Below, one piece after another: positions 27,264-37,076 of a DNA stretch of 60,242 nucleotides; positions within the stretch are counted from its first letter, which is position 1; the number at the start of each line of letters is the position of its first letter. The notes under the pieces were generated by a model. The model did no database searches. It saw only the letters and a program-made list of their open reading frames with translations, and was not told the origin of the DNA. Origin of the DNA: Acetofilamentum sp. (GTDB lineage: Bacteria > Hydrothermota > 32-111); the NCBI GenBank assembly GCA_020721805.1, contig DYMB01000009.1:1-60242 (forward strand), written 5' to 3'. The translations under genes and the position numbers were made by a program.

Positions 27264-28304
27264 TTATTTTATAATCTTTTCTCCATAATCTTCAATTTCA
27301 ACCTCAGAAAGAAATAAGGCGAGTAGTTTTGATATTCTATCAACAGTTTTAAGGTTCACGATTTCAACAGGTGTGTGCATATTTCTTATTGGAAGAGACA
27401 AAAGTAAAGTCTTTATTCCTTCCCTTGCAGTTTGAACCGCATAAGCATCGGTTCCAGAATGTCGTGGGATAGCTTCGATTTCATATTTAATATTTTCTCT
27501 CTTCACTATTTCAAGTAAAAAATCGGATAGTTTGGAGCATATATTGGAACCTTTTGCTATAACTACAGAATCATAGGAATATCCATATTCAACACCAGGC
27601 TGTTTTGCAAAAGTGACATCCAAGACTATTCCTATATCTGGATTGATAGAATATGAGGCGACAAGACTTCCAACCATAGTTGTCTCTTCTTGAGCGTTCA
27701 AAACAAAATAAAGATCTGGTATATTTTTTAAATTTTTTATATGGTTTAAAATGTTTAGGATCACCGCAACGGAACTCCTATTATCCAGAGCCTTTACAGA
27801 ATAAAAATCGTTTTTTAATTCTGTAAACTTGCTCTTAATTAAAACTCTATCTCCAATTTTGAAATATTTTATAAGTTCATTATTTTTCATAGCAAGATCT
27901 ATATAAAGATCCTCAAATCCTATAATCTTTTCAGAATCTCCTGATTTTTGTAGATGTGGAGGGGTGGCACCTATTATACCGTTTGCAACCTTCTTTCCAT
28001 AAACAACAACCTCCTGTCCCAACAAAATTTTTTCATCATAACCACCAACGGATGTGAATCTTAAATAATCCCCATCTATTTTTGAAACCATAAGTCCTAT
28101 TTCATCGTTATGTGTAAAAAAAGCGACTTTACCCTTTTTATCCCCTTTTTTAAAAATTATGATGTTTCCCATTTTATCCATTAAGAGCTCTATATCCTTC
28201 TCTTTCTCAAAAAGCGACTTTACAGTTTCAAACATTTTTTCTTCCATACCAGATGGTCCAGATGCTTCGGTGACAATTTTTAAAATCTCTTTTACATCCT
28301 TCAT
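27264..28304 (-). CDS. M42-family metallo-aminopeptidase, copy 3 (divergent)
   Basis: A 346-residue paralogue starting MKDVKEILKIVTEASGPSG. Motifs are changed: THNDEIGL for AHMDEIGF, KALDNRSSV for LDDR, AQEETTMVG for QEEVGLRG, and MHTPVE at the end. The metal ligands (His, Asp, Glu, Asp, His) are still present, so it should be active, perhaps with another specificity. It follows parB by 9 bases. Confidence 0.88.
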   Translation of the reverse strand: MKDVKEILKIVTEASGPSGMEEKMFETVKSLFEKEKDIELLMDKMGNIIIFKKGDKKGKVAFFTHNDEIGLMVSKIDGDYLRFTSVGGYDEKILLGQEVVVYGKKVANGIIGATPPHLQKSGDSEKIIGFEDLYIDLAMKNNELIKYFKIGDRVLIKSKFTELKNDFYSVKALDNRSSVAVILNILNHIKNLKNIPDLYFVLNAQEETTMVGSLVASYSINPDIGIVLDVTFAKQPGVEYGYSYDSVVIAKGSNICSKLSDFLLEIVKRENIKYEIEAIPRHSGTDAYAVQTAREGIKTLLLSLPIRNMHTPVEIVNLKTVDRISKLLALFLSEVEIEDYGEKIIK

Positions 28305-28313
28305 TTTAACTCC

Positions 28314-29153
28314 TTAATCAAAATTTTTTAATCCAAGGAAATTGATAAGTTTTTTAAAATCATCATCATTATAAAATTCTATAAATATTTTTCCTTTTCC
28401 TTTCTTATATTTTATTTCAACTTTTCTTGAAAGATTTTCGGAAAGTTTATTCTCTATATCTTTTATATGAATATTTTTCTTTTCAAAATGTCCAACTTTT
28501 TCTTTTTTATCAATTCCACCGGAAATAATATTTTCAAGATCCCTTACCGAAAGATCCTCTTTTTGGATTCTTTCTGCCAGATGTTTTCGCTTTAAAGGCT
28601 CTTTAACGGATAGCAGAACTTTTGCATGTCCTAAAGTCAGTTTTTTTTCGCGCAAAAGATTTTTTATATTTTCTTCAAGCTCAAGAACCCTTAAAATGTT
28701 TGTTATATGGGCTCTCGATTTTCCTATTCTTTTGGAGATCTCTTCATGTGTAAGGTTAAACCTATTTATAAGTTCTCTGTATCCTTCCGCTTCTTCAACA
28801 ACATTCAAATCCTCTCTTTGAACATTCTCTATCAGCGCCCACTCTACCATTCTATCATTTGTCACATCCTTAACTATAGCAGGAACATCTTTCATCCCTA
28901 ACAATTTACATGCCCTGTATCTTCTTTCACCTGAAATAATCTCATAACCATCTTTAGATCTTCTTACTATTATAGGTTGTAAAACACCATTCTCCCTTAT
29001 CGATTCTGCAAGATCTTTCAACTCTTCATCTTTAAAATCCTTTCTGGGCTGGAAAGGATTGGGTTTAATAACAGATAAAGATATATTTTTAATCTCTCTC
29101 TGTTCTGTTCCGGCAATTATAGACTCAAGCCCTCGCCCTAATGCCTTTTTCAT
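28314..29153 (-). CDS. parB: Chromosome partitioning protein ParB
   Basis: A 279-residue ParB/Spo0J. The N-terminus is [13 protein letters not shown]; the CTP-binding domain has NPFQPRKDF and [12 protein letters not shown] (about residues 75-86); the helix-turn-helix reads [19 protein letters not shown]; the C-terminal dimer domain follows. It spreads on DNA from parS. Its start overlaps the end of parA by 29 bases. Confidence 0.95.
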   Translation of the reverse strand: MKKALGRGLESIIAGTEQREIKNISLSVIKPNPFQPRKDFKDEELKDLAESIRENGVLQPIIVRRSKDGYEIISGERRYRACKLLGMKDVPAIVKDVTNDRMVEWALIENVQREDLNVVEEAEGYRELINRFNLTHEEISKRIGKSRAHITNILRVLELEENIKNLLREKKLTLGHAKVLLSVKEPLKRKHLAERIQKEDLSVRDLENIISGGIDKKEKVGHFEKKNIHIKDIENKLSENLSRKVEIKYKKGKGKIFIEFYNDDDFKKLINFLGLKNFD

Positions 29154-29913
29154 TTTTTTCTATTATCTCCTTTGCAAGTTCTAAATACGCTTTTGATCCG
29201 CTACATAAAGAATCAAAAAGGATTATGGGTTTTCCAAATGAAGGTGCCTCAGCGAGTTTAACATTTCTTGGTATATATGTTCTATAAACTGCACTTTTAA
29301 AATAGTTTAAAACCTCATCTGCAACCTGTTTTGCAAGTGTAAGCCTTTGATCGTACATAGTAATTAAAACACCTTCAATTTCCAGTAGTGGGTTTAAAGA
29401 TTGTCTTATACTGTTTATGGTGTTTAACAATTTAGCAAGACCCTCAACAGCATAAAATTCAGCCTGCACGGGAATAAGGATCGAATTCGAAGCCACAAGA
29501 GCGTTAACGGTCAACATCTGTAAAGATGGTGGACAATCTATCAAAATGTATTCATATCTGTTTTTTATTTCGCTTATAACCTTCTTTAACATACTCTCCC
29601 TCTCCTCTATCTCAACAAACTCTATGTCGGTAGCAGCAAGGGATATATCGGAGGGAATAAGATCAAAAAATTCCAGTTCGGTTTTTACTATTATATCCTC
29701 TATGTAAACTTTATTTAAAAGAGAATCATATATACTCTTACCAAGAAAATTTTTATCATAATATCCCAGAGATGAGGTTGCGTTAGCCTGTGGATCTATA
29801 TCTATAAGAAGTGTCTTTTTTTCTGCAACAGCAAGAGCGGCACCAAGATTAACAGCCGTTGTAGTCTTTCCAACACCGCCTTTCTGGTTTGCAATAGAAA
29901 TTATCTTCGTCAT
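29125..29913 (-). CDS. parA: Chromosome partitioning ATPase ParA/Soj
   Basis: A 262-residue ParA. The deviant Walker A motif is [14 protein letters not shown] (11-24), followed by [16 protein letters not shown] and [17 protein letters not shown]. With ParB it segregates the origin region. Its ATG lies 9 bases after a -10 box without ribosome binding site, so the mRNA appears leaderless. Confidence 0.95.
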   Translation of the reverse strand: MTKIISIANQKGGVGKTTTAVNLGAALAVAEKKTLLIDIDPQANATSSLGYYDKNFLGKSIYDSLLNKVYIEDIIVKTELEFFDLIPSDISLAATDIEFVEIEERESMLKKVISEIKNRYEYILIDCPPSLQMLTVNALVASNSILIPVQAEFYAVEGLAKLLNTINSIRQSLNPLLEIEGVLITMYDQRLTLAKQVADEVLNYFKSAVYRTYIPRNVKLAEAPSFGKPIILFDSLCSGSKAYLELAKEIIEKNEKGIRARA

Positions 29914-29922
29914 AATTTATTT

Positions 29923-29950
29923 AATATAACATAATTTAAAAAATTTTCAA
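29923..29950 (-). promoter_or_regulatory. Promoter of parAB, next to parS
   Basis: TTGAAA (29945-29950) and TATATT (29923-29928) on the minus strand are 16 bases apart. parS lies 14 bases upstream of the -35 box, so ParB bound there could affect parAB transcription. Confidence 0.65.
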
Positions 29951-29964
29951 TAGTTTTTGCAAAA

Positions 29965-29980
29965 TGTTCCACGTGGAACA
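29965..29980. promoter_or_regulatory. parS centromere site
   Basis: TGTTCCACGTGGAACA is a perfect 16-base palindrome, one symmetric change away from the widespread parS consensus TGTTTCACGTGAAACA. It lies between rsmG and parA, close to dnaA, where parS sites are expected. It is the ParB loading site. Confidence 0.9.
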
Positions 29981-29983
29981 TTT

Positions 29984-30526
29984 TTATTTGTTTTTAGTAA
30001 TCTTTACTATTCCAACCTTTTCCCAGTATAAAACATCTTTCTCGTAGTTTTTTTGTTTTAGCAAGTTTTTGATCTGATCGATATTTTTGAATGCTCTCGA
30101 TAAAACAATATCAAAAACGGAAAAATCTAAACTTTCCGCTCTCGTTTTTAAAATTTCAACATTTTTTAAATCCAATTCTCCCTTTACCTCTTTTAAAAAT
30201 ATGTATTTTTTTGTTTTTATTTCAACGAGGGTAAAATTTTTTATTTCAAGCATAATGGAGAGAGGTATAGACGGAAATCCGTTGCCGCTTCCAAGGTCTA
30301 TAATATTTTTATATCTTTCCTCTTTTAAAAATTTTAAAGCATAGAGTGAATCTTCAAGATGTCTTTTTATTAAAACTTTTCCATCGTTATTTGAAATTAA
30401 ATTGACAATACTGTTCCATTTTAACAGCAGTTCTAAATATTTTGATATTTTATTTATTTTATTTTTATCTCTATAGCCAAATTTTTCCAGAACCTTTTCT
30501 ATCTCGTATTTATTATAACTCATCAT
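29984..30526 (-). CDS. rsmG: 16S rRNA m7G527 methyltransferase RsmG (GidB)
   Basis: A 180-residue protein, slightly shorter than the usual 200-240. Motifs: VNLIS, KRHLEDSL and the SAM-binding loop IDLGSGNGFPSIPL, then VLSRAFKNID. It methylates G527 of 16S rRNA. Its position just before parA is the conserved origin-region arrangement. It overlaps the PP-loop gene by 14 bases. Confidence 0.9.
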   Translation of the reverse strand: MMSYNKYEIEKVLEKFGYRDKNKINKISKYLELLLKWNSIVNLISNNDGKVLIKRHLEDSLYALKFLKEERYKNIIDLGSGNGFPSIPLSIMLEIKNFTLVEIKTKKYIFLKEVKGELDLKNVEILKTRAESLDFSVFDIVLSRAFKNIDQIKNLLKQKNYEKDVLYWEKVGIVKITKNK

Positions 30527-31433
30527 ATTTTTTTATTTTTTCAAGAAGGTTTTGGTTTCTTTTTGAATATTTTAGCATTTCCATTTTAAAAGATATAAAA
30601 TCATTCAAATCTTTGCCTATAAAAATTCCAACTGGCCCTTTTTTATCATCTATTTGATAGATCTTATCCTGTTTTGACGAGAGTTTTATCAAATTTTCAT
30701 TATCTGTTTTATCTCTTCCAATCAAAGAGATAGAGTTTTTAAATTTAACGATTCTACAATGTTTTATCATCCAGAAGTATCTTTCTTCTTCAATGTTAAA
30801 AGATAAAAAAGTTTTTAATTTTTGTGAATATTCTCTGTAAGTTAAAAGACATCCTCCAGATGGTGTTGAAAAATCTTTTATGTTAAATTTTTTTGCCAAT
30901 TCAAGTTGAAGATTTCTTTTTCTTCCATTTATTGAAAAAAATTTTTTTTCTTTAAACAAAACATTTTCTTTAAATTTTTCTTTTAAAATTTCATGTGAGA
31001 GTGGTCTTATTAAAAGATCTTTTCTTTTTAACAATTTTTCTATCTTTTCCATTCCAGAAAGAGTCTGCGACATTGGTCTTTGATTATAAACCTCTCCGGT
31101 TGAAACATATTTAAAAGAGTTATCGGTAGCAATATCTATGGCTTCATTTATCATAAAGGCTTTACAATCTATACAAGGATTCAAATTTTTGCCATAACCG
31201 TATACAGGATTCTTTAAAATTTTTATATATTCTTTAAAAATATTTATAACCAGTAGATCTATCCTATTATTTTTTGCAATAATTTTTACTTTATCTGAAC
31301 AAAAAAATGGAGTCTCAAAAAAAACAGGTAACGGATTGTATCCTTTTTCCTTTAAAATAAAGTATGATAATATTGAATCGAGACCACCGGAAAAAAGATG
31401 AACACCATCGTAAAGATTACTCTTTATTTTCAA
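30513..31433 (-). CDS. PP-loop ATP pyrophosphatase, MnmA/ThiI-like (tRNA thiolation candidate)
   Basis: A 306-residue protein with the PP-loop SGGLDS (15-20) for ATP adenylation. Cysteines lie in NPCIDCKAFM (Cys87, Cys90) and in STPSGGCLLTYRE. STGEVYNQRPMSQ (111-123) is a phrase of MnmA/ThiI-related families that put sulphur into tRNA uridines. The order differs from classic MnmA, so it belongs to a less-studied subgroup and the modified base is not certain. It overlaps both neighbours by 14-17 bases. Confidence 0.7.
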   Translation of the reverse strand: MKIKSNLYDGVHLFSGGLDSILSYFILKEKGYNPLPVFFETPFFCSDKVKIIAKNNRIDLLVINIFKEYIKILKNPVYGYGKNLNPCIDCKAFMINEAIDIATDNSFKYVSTGEVYNQRPMSQTLSGMEKIEKLLKRKDLLIRPLSHEILKEKFKENVLFKEKKFFSINGRKRNLQLELAKKFNIKDFSTPSGGCLLTYREYSQKLKTFLSFNIEEERYFWMIKHCRIVKFKNSISLIGRDKTDNENLIKLSSKQDKIYQIDDKKGPVGIFIGKDLNDFISFKMEMLKYSKRNQNLLEKIKKYDEL

Positions 31434-32052
31434 TATTGATAACTCTTTTGATTACTATCTCTATCCTTCTATTCTCTTTTTTTCCTTCAGATGTTGAATT
31501 ATCTGCCACAGGTCTTGAAGAACCAAAGGATATTGCTGATAACCTATTTTCATTTATATTCAAAGAATCTTTAAGAAATTTTAATACATTTATCGCTCTT
31601 AAGGCGGATAGTTCCCAGTTTGATGGGATGATCTTTATCCATTTTGAACTTATTTTATCATTATCTGTATGACCCTCTATTGTTATTTCCGAATCATCGT
31701 TTTTTAAAAGTATCTGAGAGAGTTTTTTTAGAATACCTCTTCCATTTTTGGTTAACTCGAATCCACCTGAGTTGAAAAGATCATCTGAAAGTATCGGTAT
31801 TCTTGTTTCTATATCGTTTTGTTGATTTGGACCTGTTCCATCTTTTTGTTTGGTGTTAATGGTAACAAGAATACTATCCTTTTTAATAATCTCCTCTTTC
31901 AATTTGTTTAGGTATTCTGTTAGAGTTTTATTCTCCTGTACAAGTTCATTATACCTTCCTATAGCAGGTTTATAGTTTTGTTGGTAATAATAAAAAAAAG
32001 TAAATGAAATTACCAATATAACTATTATTAAAAAAAATGTGAAAAATCTCAT
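31417..32052 (-). CDS. OmpA-domain protein with N-terminal membrane anchor
   Basis: A 211-residue protein: membrane helix at about 4-25, a coiled coil to residue 70, then an OmpA/MotB C-terminal domain with ITIEGHTDND, WELSALRAINVLKFL, ISFGSSRPVADN and NRRIEIVI. The domain binds peptidoglycan. The uncleaved-looking anchor suggests the inner membrane, as in MotB- or Pal-like proteins, but no motor partner is nearby. AGGAGG precedes the ATG. Confidence 0.85.
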   Translation of the reverse strand: MRFFTFFLIIVILVISFTFFYYYQQNYKPAIGRYNELVQENKTLTEYLNKLKEEIIKKDSILVTINTKQKDGTGPNQQNDIETRIPILSDDLFNSGGFELTKNGRGILKKLSQILLKNDDSEITIEGHTDNDKISSKWIKIIPSNWELSALRAINVLKFLKDSLNINENRLSAISFGSSRPVADNSTSEGKKENRRIEIVIKRVINIENKE

Positions 32053-32061
32053 TTATCCTCC

Positions 32062-34185
32062 TTAAAAATCATAAGATTTATTATTTTCCATAAGATCGAA
32101 CTCTTCGGAAGGTTTATATTCTTTAGAATGTTTTTCACAATATTTTTCAGGTTCCTTTCCTTTTTTAAAAATTTCCATCCTCGTGTATCTACAATATTTT
32201 GTTGCTTTTAATCCGGATTCTTTACATACATTCACATAAACTATATTTTTAGGAACATCAAAAGGTGTTGTATCACTATATGATACAAAAGGTTTTAAAA
32301 TTTCTGCCCAGATTGGTAAAGCTATAACCGCACCTGTTGCTTTGTTGGCTATAGTTTTTGGATTATCGAAACCAACATAAATACCCGCTGTATAATCCTT
32401 TGTAAAGCCTATAAACCATGCGTTAGAATAATCATCGGTTGTTCCAGTCTTCCCACCTATATGGGTTTTCAGATTATAATATTTCAATCCGTGTGCTGTT
32501 CCCTCTCTAACAACACTTTCAAGCATATCTGTTATTATAAAAGCATCATCCTCATTCATCACCTGTTTTGAAGAATTTTCATTTGAGTATATCAGGTTTC
32601 CGTGTGCATCCTGTATATACCTTATTAAAGAAAGATCCCTTAAAACACCTTTATTTGGAAAAACTGAAAATGCTCTTGTCATCTCAATCAATGTTACATC
32701 ATTGCTTCCGAGCGCAAGAGATAAAACTGGTGTCAAAGAAGATGTTATACCCAATTTTCTTGCATGATTGATAACGATTTCAGGTCCAAGATTTTTTATC
32801 AATCTTATCGCTGGAACATTTCTGGATAAGGCTAAAGCGGTTCTAAGAGGTATGGGTCCAAGAAAATTTTCATCATAGTTTCTTGGTTTATATTTTTTCT
32901 TTGAACCATCATCAAGAACAACGGGTGCATCTATTATTATATCTGATGGGTTCATTCCATTCTCTATCGCTGCCGAATAAAGAAATATTTTAAAAATTGA
33001 TCCCGGTTGTCTTTTTGCTTGAAAAACACGGTTGAATTGAGAGTGGTTAAAATCTCTACCGCCGATCAATACCTTTATCTCTCCAGTCTTATTATCTATC
33101 AATATAAATCCGCCCTGCAGGTAATCAATTACTATTTCTTTTTGCTCTTCTTTTAAATTTTTACCATCAAATTTTTTTTCAAAATTTTCTTTTGTCTCTT
33201 TTAAATTATATATTCTCTCATAATAAGACATCTTTTCTTCAAAAATTTTTTCAGCATGTTTTTGCATCTCACGGTTCAAAGTTGTATATATTTTCAATCC
33301 TCCCTTATAAAGAGTATTCATCCCGAATCTTTTTATCACTTCTTTTCTAACCTCTTCTATAAAATATTTTGCAAAATTTTCTTCCTTTAACTGTGAAACA
33401 ACCTCTATAGATTCTGAAATCGCTTCTTCAAACTCAAATTTAGAGATCATCTTCTCTTTGAGCATATTTTCCAAACATATGGTTTGTCTTTTTTTCGCCT
33501 TTTCGTAATTATCTTTTGGATTGTTATATTCGGGAATTTGAGGAATTCCAGCAAGCATCGCAGCTTCTGCAAGAGTCAACTCTCTTGAAGATTTTCCAAA
33601 ATAATACCAGGATGCTGCTTCTATCCCATAGTTACCGTTACCATAATTTATCTGATTAAAATACATTTCAAGAATCTCATCCTTTGAAAAATTTTTCTCT
33701 ATTTTTAATGTTATCAGGGCTTCTTTAATTTTTCTTGTCCAGGTTTTTTCCATTCCAAGAAACATGTTTCTTGAAAGTTGTTGCGTTATCGTTGATGCTC
33801 CAGCCGCCTTTTTCATAAGGAAGATATTCTTTAAAAGAACCATCAAGGTTCTTCCAATATTGATACCCCAATGATCTCTAAAATGCTGATCCTCAAGTGC
33901 TATTACAGTGTTTATTGTATAAGGATTTAACTCCTTCAGTTTTATCGGTATTCTTTTCTCTATAAAAAATTCATCTATAACATTATTATTATCATCATAA
34001 ACAATGGTTGCTGATGGAACATTGTATAACATAAGATCCGTCATTGAAGGGAGATCTTTTTGAAAATAAAAAAATATGGATAAACCTGCACCAAAAGAAA
34101 AAAAGGTCAGAAAAAAAATTATAAAACCAATATAAAAAAGTAAATTATTTTTCTTTCTCTTTATTTTTTTATACAAACTTTTCAT
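32062..34185 (-). CDS. Class A penicillin-binding protein (PBP1A-like)
   Basis: A 707-residue bifunctional enzyme. After a membrane anchor (18-42) comes the glycosyltransferase domain with ALEDQHFRDHWGI (catalytic Glu), GASTITQQLSRN and KIKEALITLKIEK. The transpeptidase domain has PGSIFKIF (Ser nucleophile, SxxK), SRN (SxN) and GKTGTTDDYSNAW (KTG). It polymerises and cross-links peptidoglycan in the periplasm. It follows dnaN by 25 bases. Confidence 0.95.
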   Translation of the reverse strand: MKSLYKKIKRKKNNLLFYIGFIIFFLTFFSFGAGLSIFFYFQKDLPSMTDLMLYNVPSATIVYDDNNNVIDEFFIEKRIPIKLKELNPYTINTVIALEDQHFRDHWGINIGRTLMVLLKNIFLMKKAAGASTITQQLSRNMFLGMEKTWTRKIKEALITLKIEKNFSKDEILEMYFNQINYGNGNYGIEAASWYYFGKSSRELTLAEAAMLAGIPQIPEYNNPKDNYEKAKKRQTICLENMLKEKMISKFEFEEAISESIEVVSQLKEENFAKYFIEEVRKEVIKRFGMNTLYKGGLKIYTTLNREMQKHAEKIFEEKMSYYERIYNLKETKENFEKKFDGKNLKEEQKEIVIDYLQGGFILIDNKTGEIKVLIGGRDFNHSQFNRVFQAKRQPGSIFKIFLYSAAIENGMNPSDIIIDAPVVLDDGSKKKYKPRNYDENFLGPIPLRTALALSRNVPAIRLIKNLGPEIVINHARKLGITSSLTPVLSLALGSNDVTLIEMTRAFSVFPNKGVLRDLSLIRYIQDAHGNLIYSNENSSKQVMNEDDAFIITDMLESVVREGTAHGLKYYNLKTHIGGKTGTTDDYSNAWFIGFTKDYTAGIYVGFDNPKTIANKATGAVIALPIWAEILKPFVSYSDTTPFDVPKNIVYVNVCKESGLKATKYCRYTRMEIFKKGKEPEKYCEKHSKEYKPSEEFDLMENNKSYDF

Positions 34186-34210
34186 TGAGATTTTTTTAAC
34201 AAAACAATTA

Positions 34211-35320
34211 TTATTTTAACCTTAACGGCATTATTATATAAAAGGATTCTTCTCCTATCTTACTTTCCTCATTCTCTATTAAAACGGCAAACATTTCACC
34301 TTTCATTTTAAATTTTACTTTTTCACTCTCAACCCTTTTTAAAATCTCCATAAGATAATTTATATTAAAACCAATGGTTAAAGGTTCTTCATCGTTGTAA
34401 TTAATATCCAATTCTTCCTTTCCTTCCCCCTGTTGATTTTGATAAGCAAGCATTGTTAATTTGTTTTTGGTAATATCAAATTTAACCAGTCTCGTGTTAA
34501 CATTTACAAATACATTAACAGAATTTAGAGCGTTTAAAAGATTATTTTTTCCTAGTATCATTATTTTATTATTATCATAGGGGATAACTCTCTTATAATC
34601 TGGATATGTTCCATCTATCAATTTTGCCCACATCTCAATTTTTCCAATTTTAAACATTATTTTTTTATCATCAAACCCCATAAGAAGTTGTTCCTTTTCA
34701 TTTATAAGATCGGTCAAAATCTGTAAAACCTTTGGTGGAACTATAATGGTTCCAGATATATTATCCTCGAAAAATTCATTTATAGTATTATAGGCAAGAC
34801 GATGGCTATCCGTTGCAACAAGTGTAAGTGTCTTTTTATTCATTTCAATTAAAACACCAGTGATAGCAAGTTTCACAGTATCTTTGGATGTTGCGAATAT
34901 TGTATTTTCTATCGCAGATTTTAAAGGAAGTGAATCAACTGGAAAGAGTTTTTCTTTTTCTATTCTTATAATATCAACATAATCTTCTTTCTTTAAAGTC
35001 AGTATTGTGTATTCTCCAGTTTTTGTTTTTATAGTTACCTTATCGTTTTGATAGTTAAAATTTATTTCTCCGTCCGGTAACCTTCTTATCAGATCAACTA
35101 AAGTCTTTGCATTCAATATAAATATACCTTCACCAGAGGAAGAACATTCACATTCAGAAAAAAGAGATATTTCGAAATCTGTAGAAAACAACATCAATTT
35201 GTCTTTTTTGACATCTATTAAAATATTTGAAATGATAGTTAATACTGGTTTTACTGGAACTATACTTGAGACGATTTCAAGGTTTCTTAAAAATTCGTTT
35301 CTATCAACTTTAAATTTCAT
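34211..35320 (-). CDS. dnaN: DNA polymerase III beta sliding clamp
   Basis: A 369-residue DnaN. It begins MKFKVDRNEFLRNLEIVSSI and contains ATDSHRLAYN and SGTIIVPPKVL, and the end YIIMPLRLK is the family's M-P-M/L-R-L signature. It forms the ring that holds polymerase on DNA. CAGGAGG precedes the ATG. It lies downstream of dnaA in the standard order. Confidence 0.96.
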   Translation of the reverse strand: MKFKVDRNEFLRNLEIVSSIVPVKPVLTIISNILIDVKKDKLMLFSTDFEISLFSECECSSSGEGIFILNAKTLVDLIRRLPDGEINFNYQNDKVTIKTKTGEYTILTLKKEDYVDIIRIEKEKLFPVDSLPLKSAIENTIFATSKDTVKLAITGVLIEMNKKTLTLVATDSHRLAYNTINEFFEDNISGTIIVPPKVLQILTDLINEKEQLLMGFDDKKIMFKIGKIEMWAKLIDGTYPDYKRVIPYDNNKIMILGKNNLLNALNSVNVFVNVNTRLVKFDITKNKLTMLAYQNQQGEGKEELDINYNDEEPLTIGFNINYLMEILKRVESEKVKFKMKGEMFAVLIENEESKIGEESFYIIMPLRLK

Positions 35321-35426
35321 TTATCCTCCTGAATTATTAGTTATATTTCTATCTATATTACCTATTCTTATAAAGCAAAAAAATTGTGTAAAAGTATATT
35401 AAATTATATAAAAAAAATAATTTAAA

Positions 35427-35446
35427 ATCAACATTTTTGTTGATAA
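35427..35446. promoter_or_regulatory. Palindrome with a DnaA-box-like sequence between dnaA and dnaN
   Basis: ATCAACA, four T, TGTTGAT is a perfect inverted repeat (35427-35444). Its minus-strand reading includes TTATCAACA (35438-35446), one base from the DnaA box TTATCCACA. The surrounding 197 bases are extremely AT-rich. It may be part of the origin or a dnaN control site. A single box is weak evidence. Confidence 0.35.
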
Positions 35447-35517
35447 TATGTTTAAATGAAAAGAACAATTTTAAAGATCTGTTTAAAACTAAAAAGAAAT
35501 CAACAAAATGTAAACAA

Positions 35518-36861
35518 TCAATCAATATTTAATAAACTGATTATACTATCCATATCATCTTTTATTTTTGAGTCTTTTTTAGCAAGTTCGATTTCTATTT
35601 TTTTTATAGCATGTATTATTGTAGAATGGTCTTTTTTTCCCAACTGTTCCGCAGTCTCCTTTAAAGAAAGATTACTATATTTTTTCAAAAGATAAGCGGT
35701 AACCTGTCTCGGTATAACAAGTGATGCTGTTCTTCTATTTCCAATTATTGAAGATTCTGGAATCTTATAATAATCTGAGACTATTTTTTTTATCTCTTTT
35801 GGATTAAATTTTTTATTGAAACTTATAAACTCTTTTTCAGGTTTCACCAATCTTGAAACAACTGTTTTTGCAAGATTTATATCTATTTCCATTTTGTTTA
35901 GAGAGGCTCTGGCAAGAATTCCAAGTATAGCACTGTTTAATTCCCTAACACTATGTTTAATGTTCAACGCTATGTAATTTAAAATTTCTTCTGGAATCTG
36001 GATCTCATCCTTTTCAAGTTTTTTTCTCAATATGGCGAGTCTTGTTTCAAAATCTGGAGGTTGTATATCAACAACTAAACCTGATTGGAATCTTGTTACA
36101 AGTCTCTGTTCAAGGTTTGGAATTTCATGTGGAGGCCTATCGGAAGAAAGAACTATCTGGTTATTTGCCTCATATAGAGCGTTGAAAGTATGAAAAATTT
36201 CTTCCTGGGTTCCTTCCCTCTTGTTTAAAAACTGAACATCATCTATAAGAAGTACATCTGCATCCCTATACTTGTTTCTAAATTCGAGTACCCTTTTTTC
36301 CTGAATGGCGAGAATATATTCATTTAAAAATCTTTCAGTGGAAAGATAACATATTTTTTTTTTATAATGGTTTGCTTTTATATAATTTCCTATAGCGTTT
36401 AAAAGGTGTGTTTTACCAAGACCACTCGCCCCATATATGAATAATGGATTGTATTGATCTCCCGGATTTTTTGCAACCGATAATGAGGCTGTATAGGATA
36501 ACTCATTTGATTTTCCAACTATAAACTCTTCAAAGGTGTATCTTGGATTCAGCGAGGAAGAATCATAGGAATCTATATTCTCTATTTTAAAGGGATTCAA
36601 TTCGTTGGGAATAGATACTATCTTTTTTTCAGGAACAAGCATAACCTGCAGATCTTTTCCAAAAATATTTCTAACAACTTCAATTATATCATAAAAAAAT
36701 TTATCTTCTATATAATCTCTTACTACATCGGTGGGAACGGAAAATGTTATGGATTTTTCGTCTATTTTGGTTATTTTAACATTGGATAGCCAGAGTTCAT
36801 AATCCTGAGAGGAGATTTTTTCCGATAACAACCGATGAAAAGTTTCATTAATATTTTCCAT
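35518..36861 (-). CDS. dnaA: Chromosomal replication initiator DnaA
   Basis: A 447-residue DnaA. The N-terminal domain includes SSQDYELWLSNVKI, the Walker A motif is YGASGLGKTHLLNAIGNY, Walker B is DVLLIDDVQFL, and the DNA-binding domain ends with RQVTAYLLKKYSNLSL and GKKDHSTIIHAIKKIE. It binds DnaA boxes and opens the origin. No ribosome binding site precedes the ATG. Confidence 0.96.
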   Translation of the reverse strand: MENINETFHRLLSEKISSQDYELWLSNVKITKIDEKSITFSVPTDVVRDYIEDKFFYDIIEVVRNIFGKDLQVMLVPEKKIVSIPNELNPFKIENIDSYDSSSLNPRYTFEEFIVGKSNELSYTASLSVAKNPGDQYNPLFIYGASGLGKTHLLNAIGNYIKANHYKKKICYLSTERFLNEYILAIQEKRVLEFRNKYRDADVLLIDDVQFLNKREGTQEEIFHTFNALYEANNQIVLSSDRPPHEIPNLEQRLVTRFQSGLVVDIQPPDFETRLAILRKKLEKDEIQIPEEILNYIALNIKHSVRELNSAILGILARASLNKMEIDINLAKTVVSRLVKPEKEFISFNKKFNPKEIKKIVSDYYKIPESSIIGNRRTASLVIPRQVTAYLLKKYSNLSLKETAEQLGKKDHSTIIHAIKKIEIELAKKDSKIKDDMDSIISLLNID

Positions 36862-36888
36862 TTTCTTATATTGGATTTTTATGAATTT

Positions 36889-36916
36889 ATTTTATACTTT
36901 TAATAGAAGTTGTCAA
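36889..36916 (-). promoter_or_regulatory. Promoter of dnaA
   Basis: TTGACA (36911-36916) and TAAAAT (36889-36894) on the minus strand are 16 bases apart, giving a leader of about 20 bases that lacks a Shine-Dalgarno sequence. Confidence 0.55.
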
Positions 36917-37076
36917 GAAATTTTTTCAAAGGGAAAAATATGGAGAATTTAAAGGGTTTTTTCTTGCAAGGAAAAGTAAAGAGTATTTTAAAAAAGAAAT
37001 TAAAGAATAAAAACTGATAAAAATTTAAACAATTAGTTTCGATGAAGAATGATACACTTTGATAAATGGTAAAACA

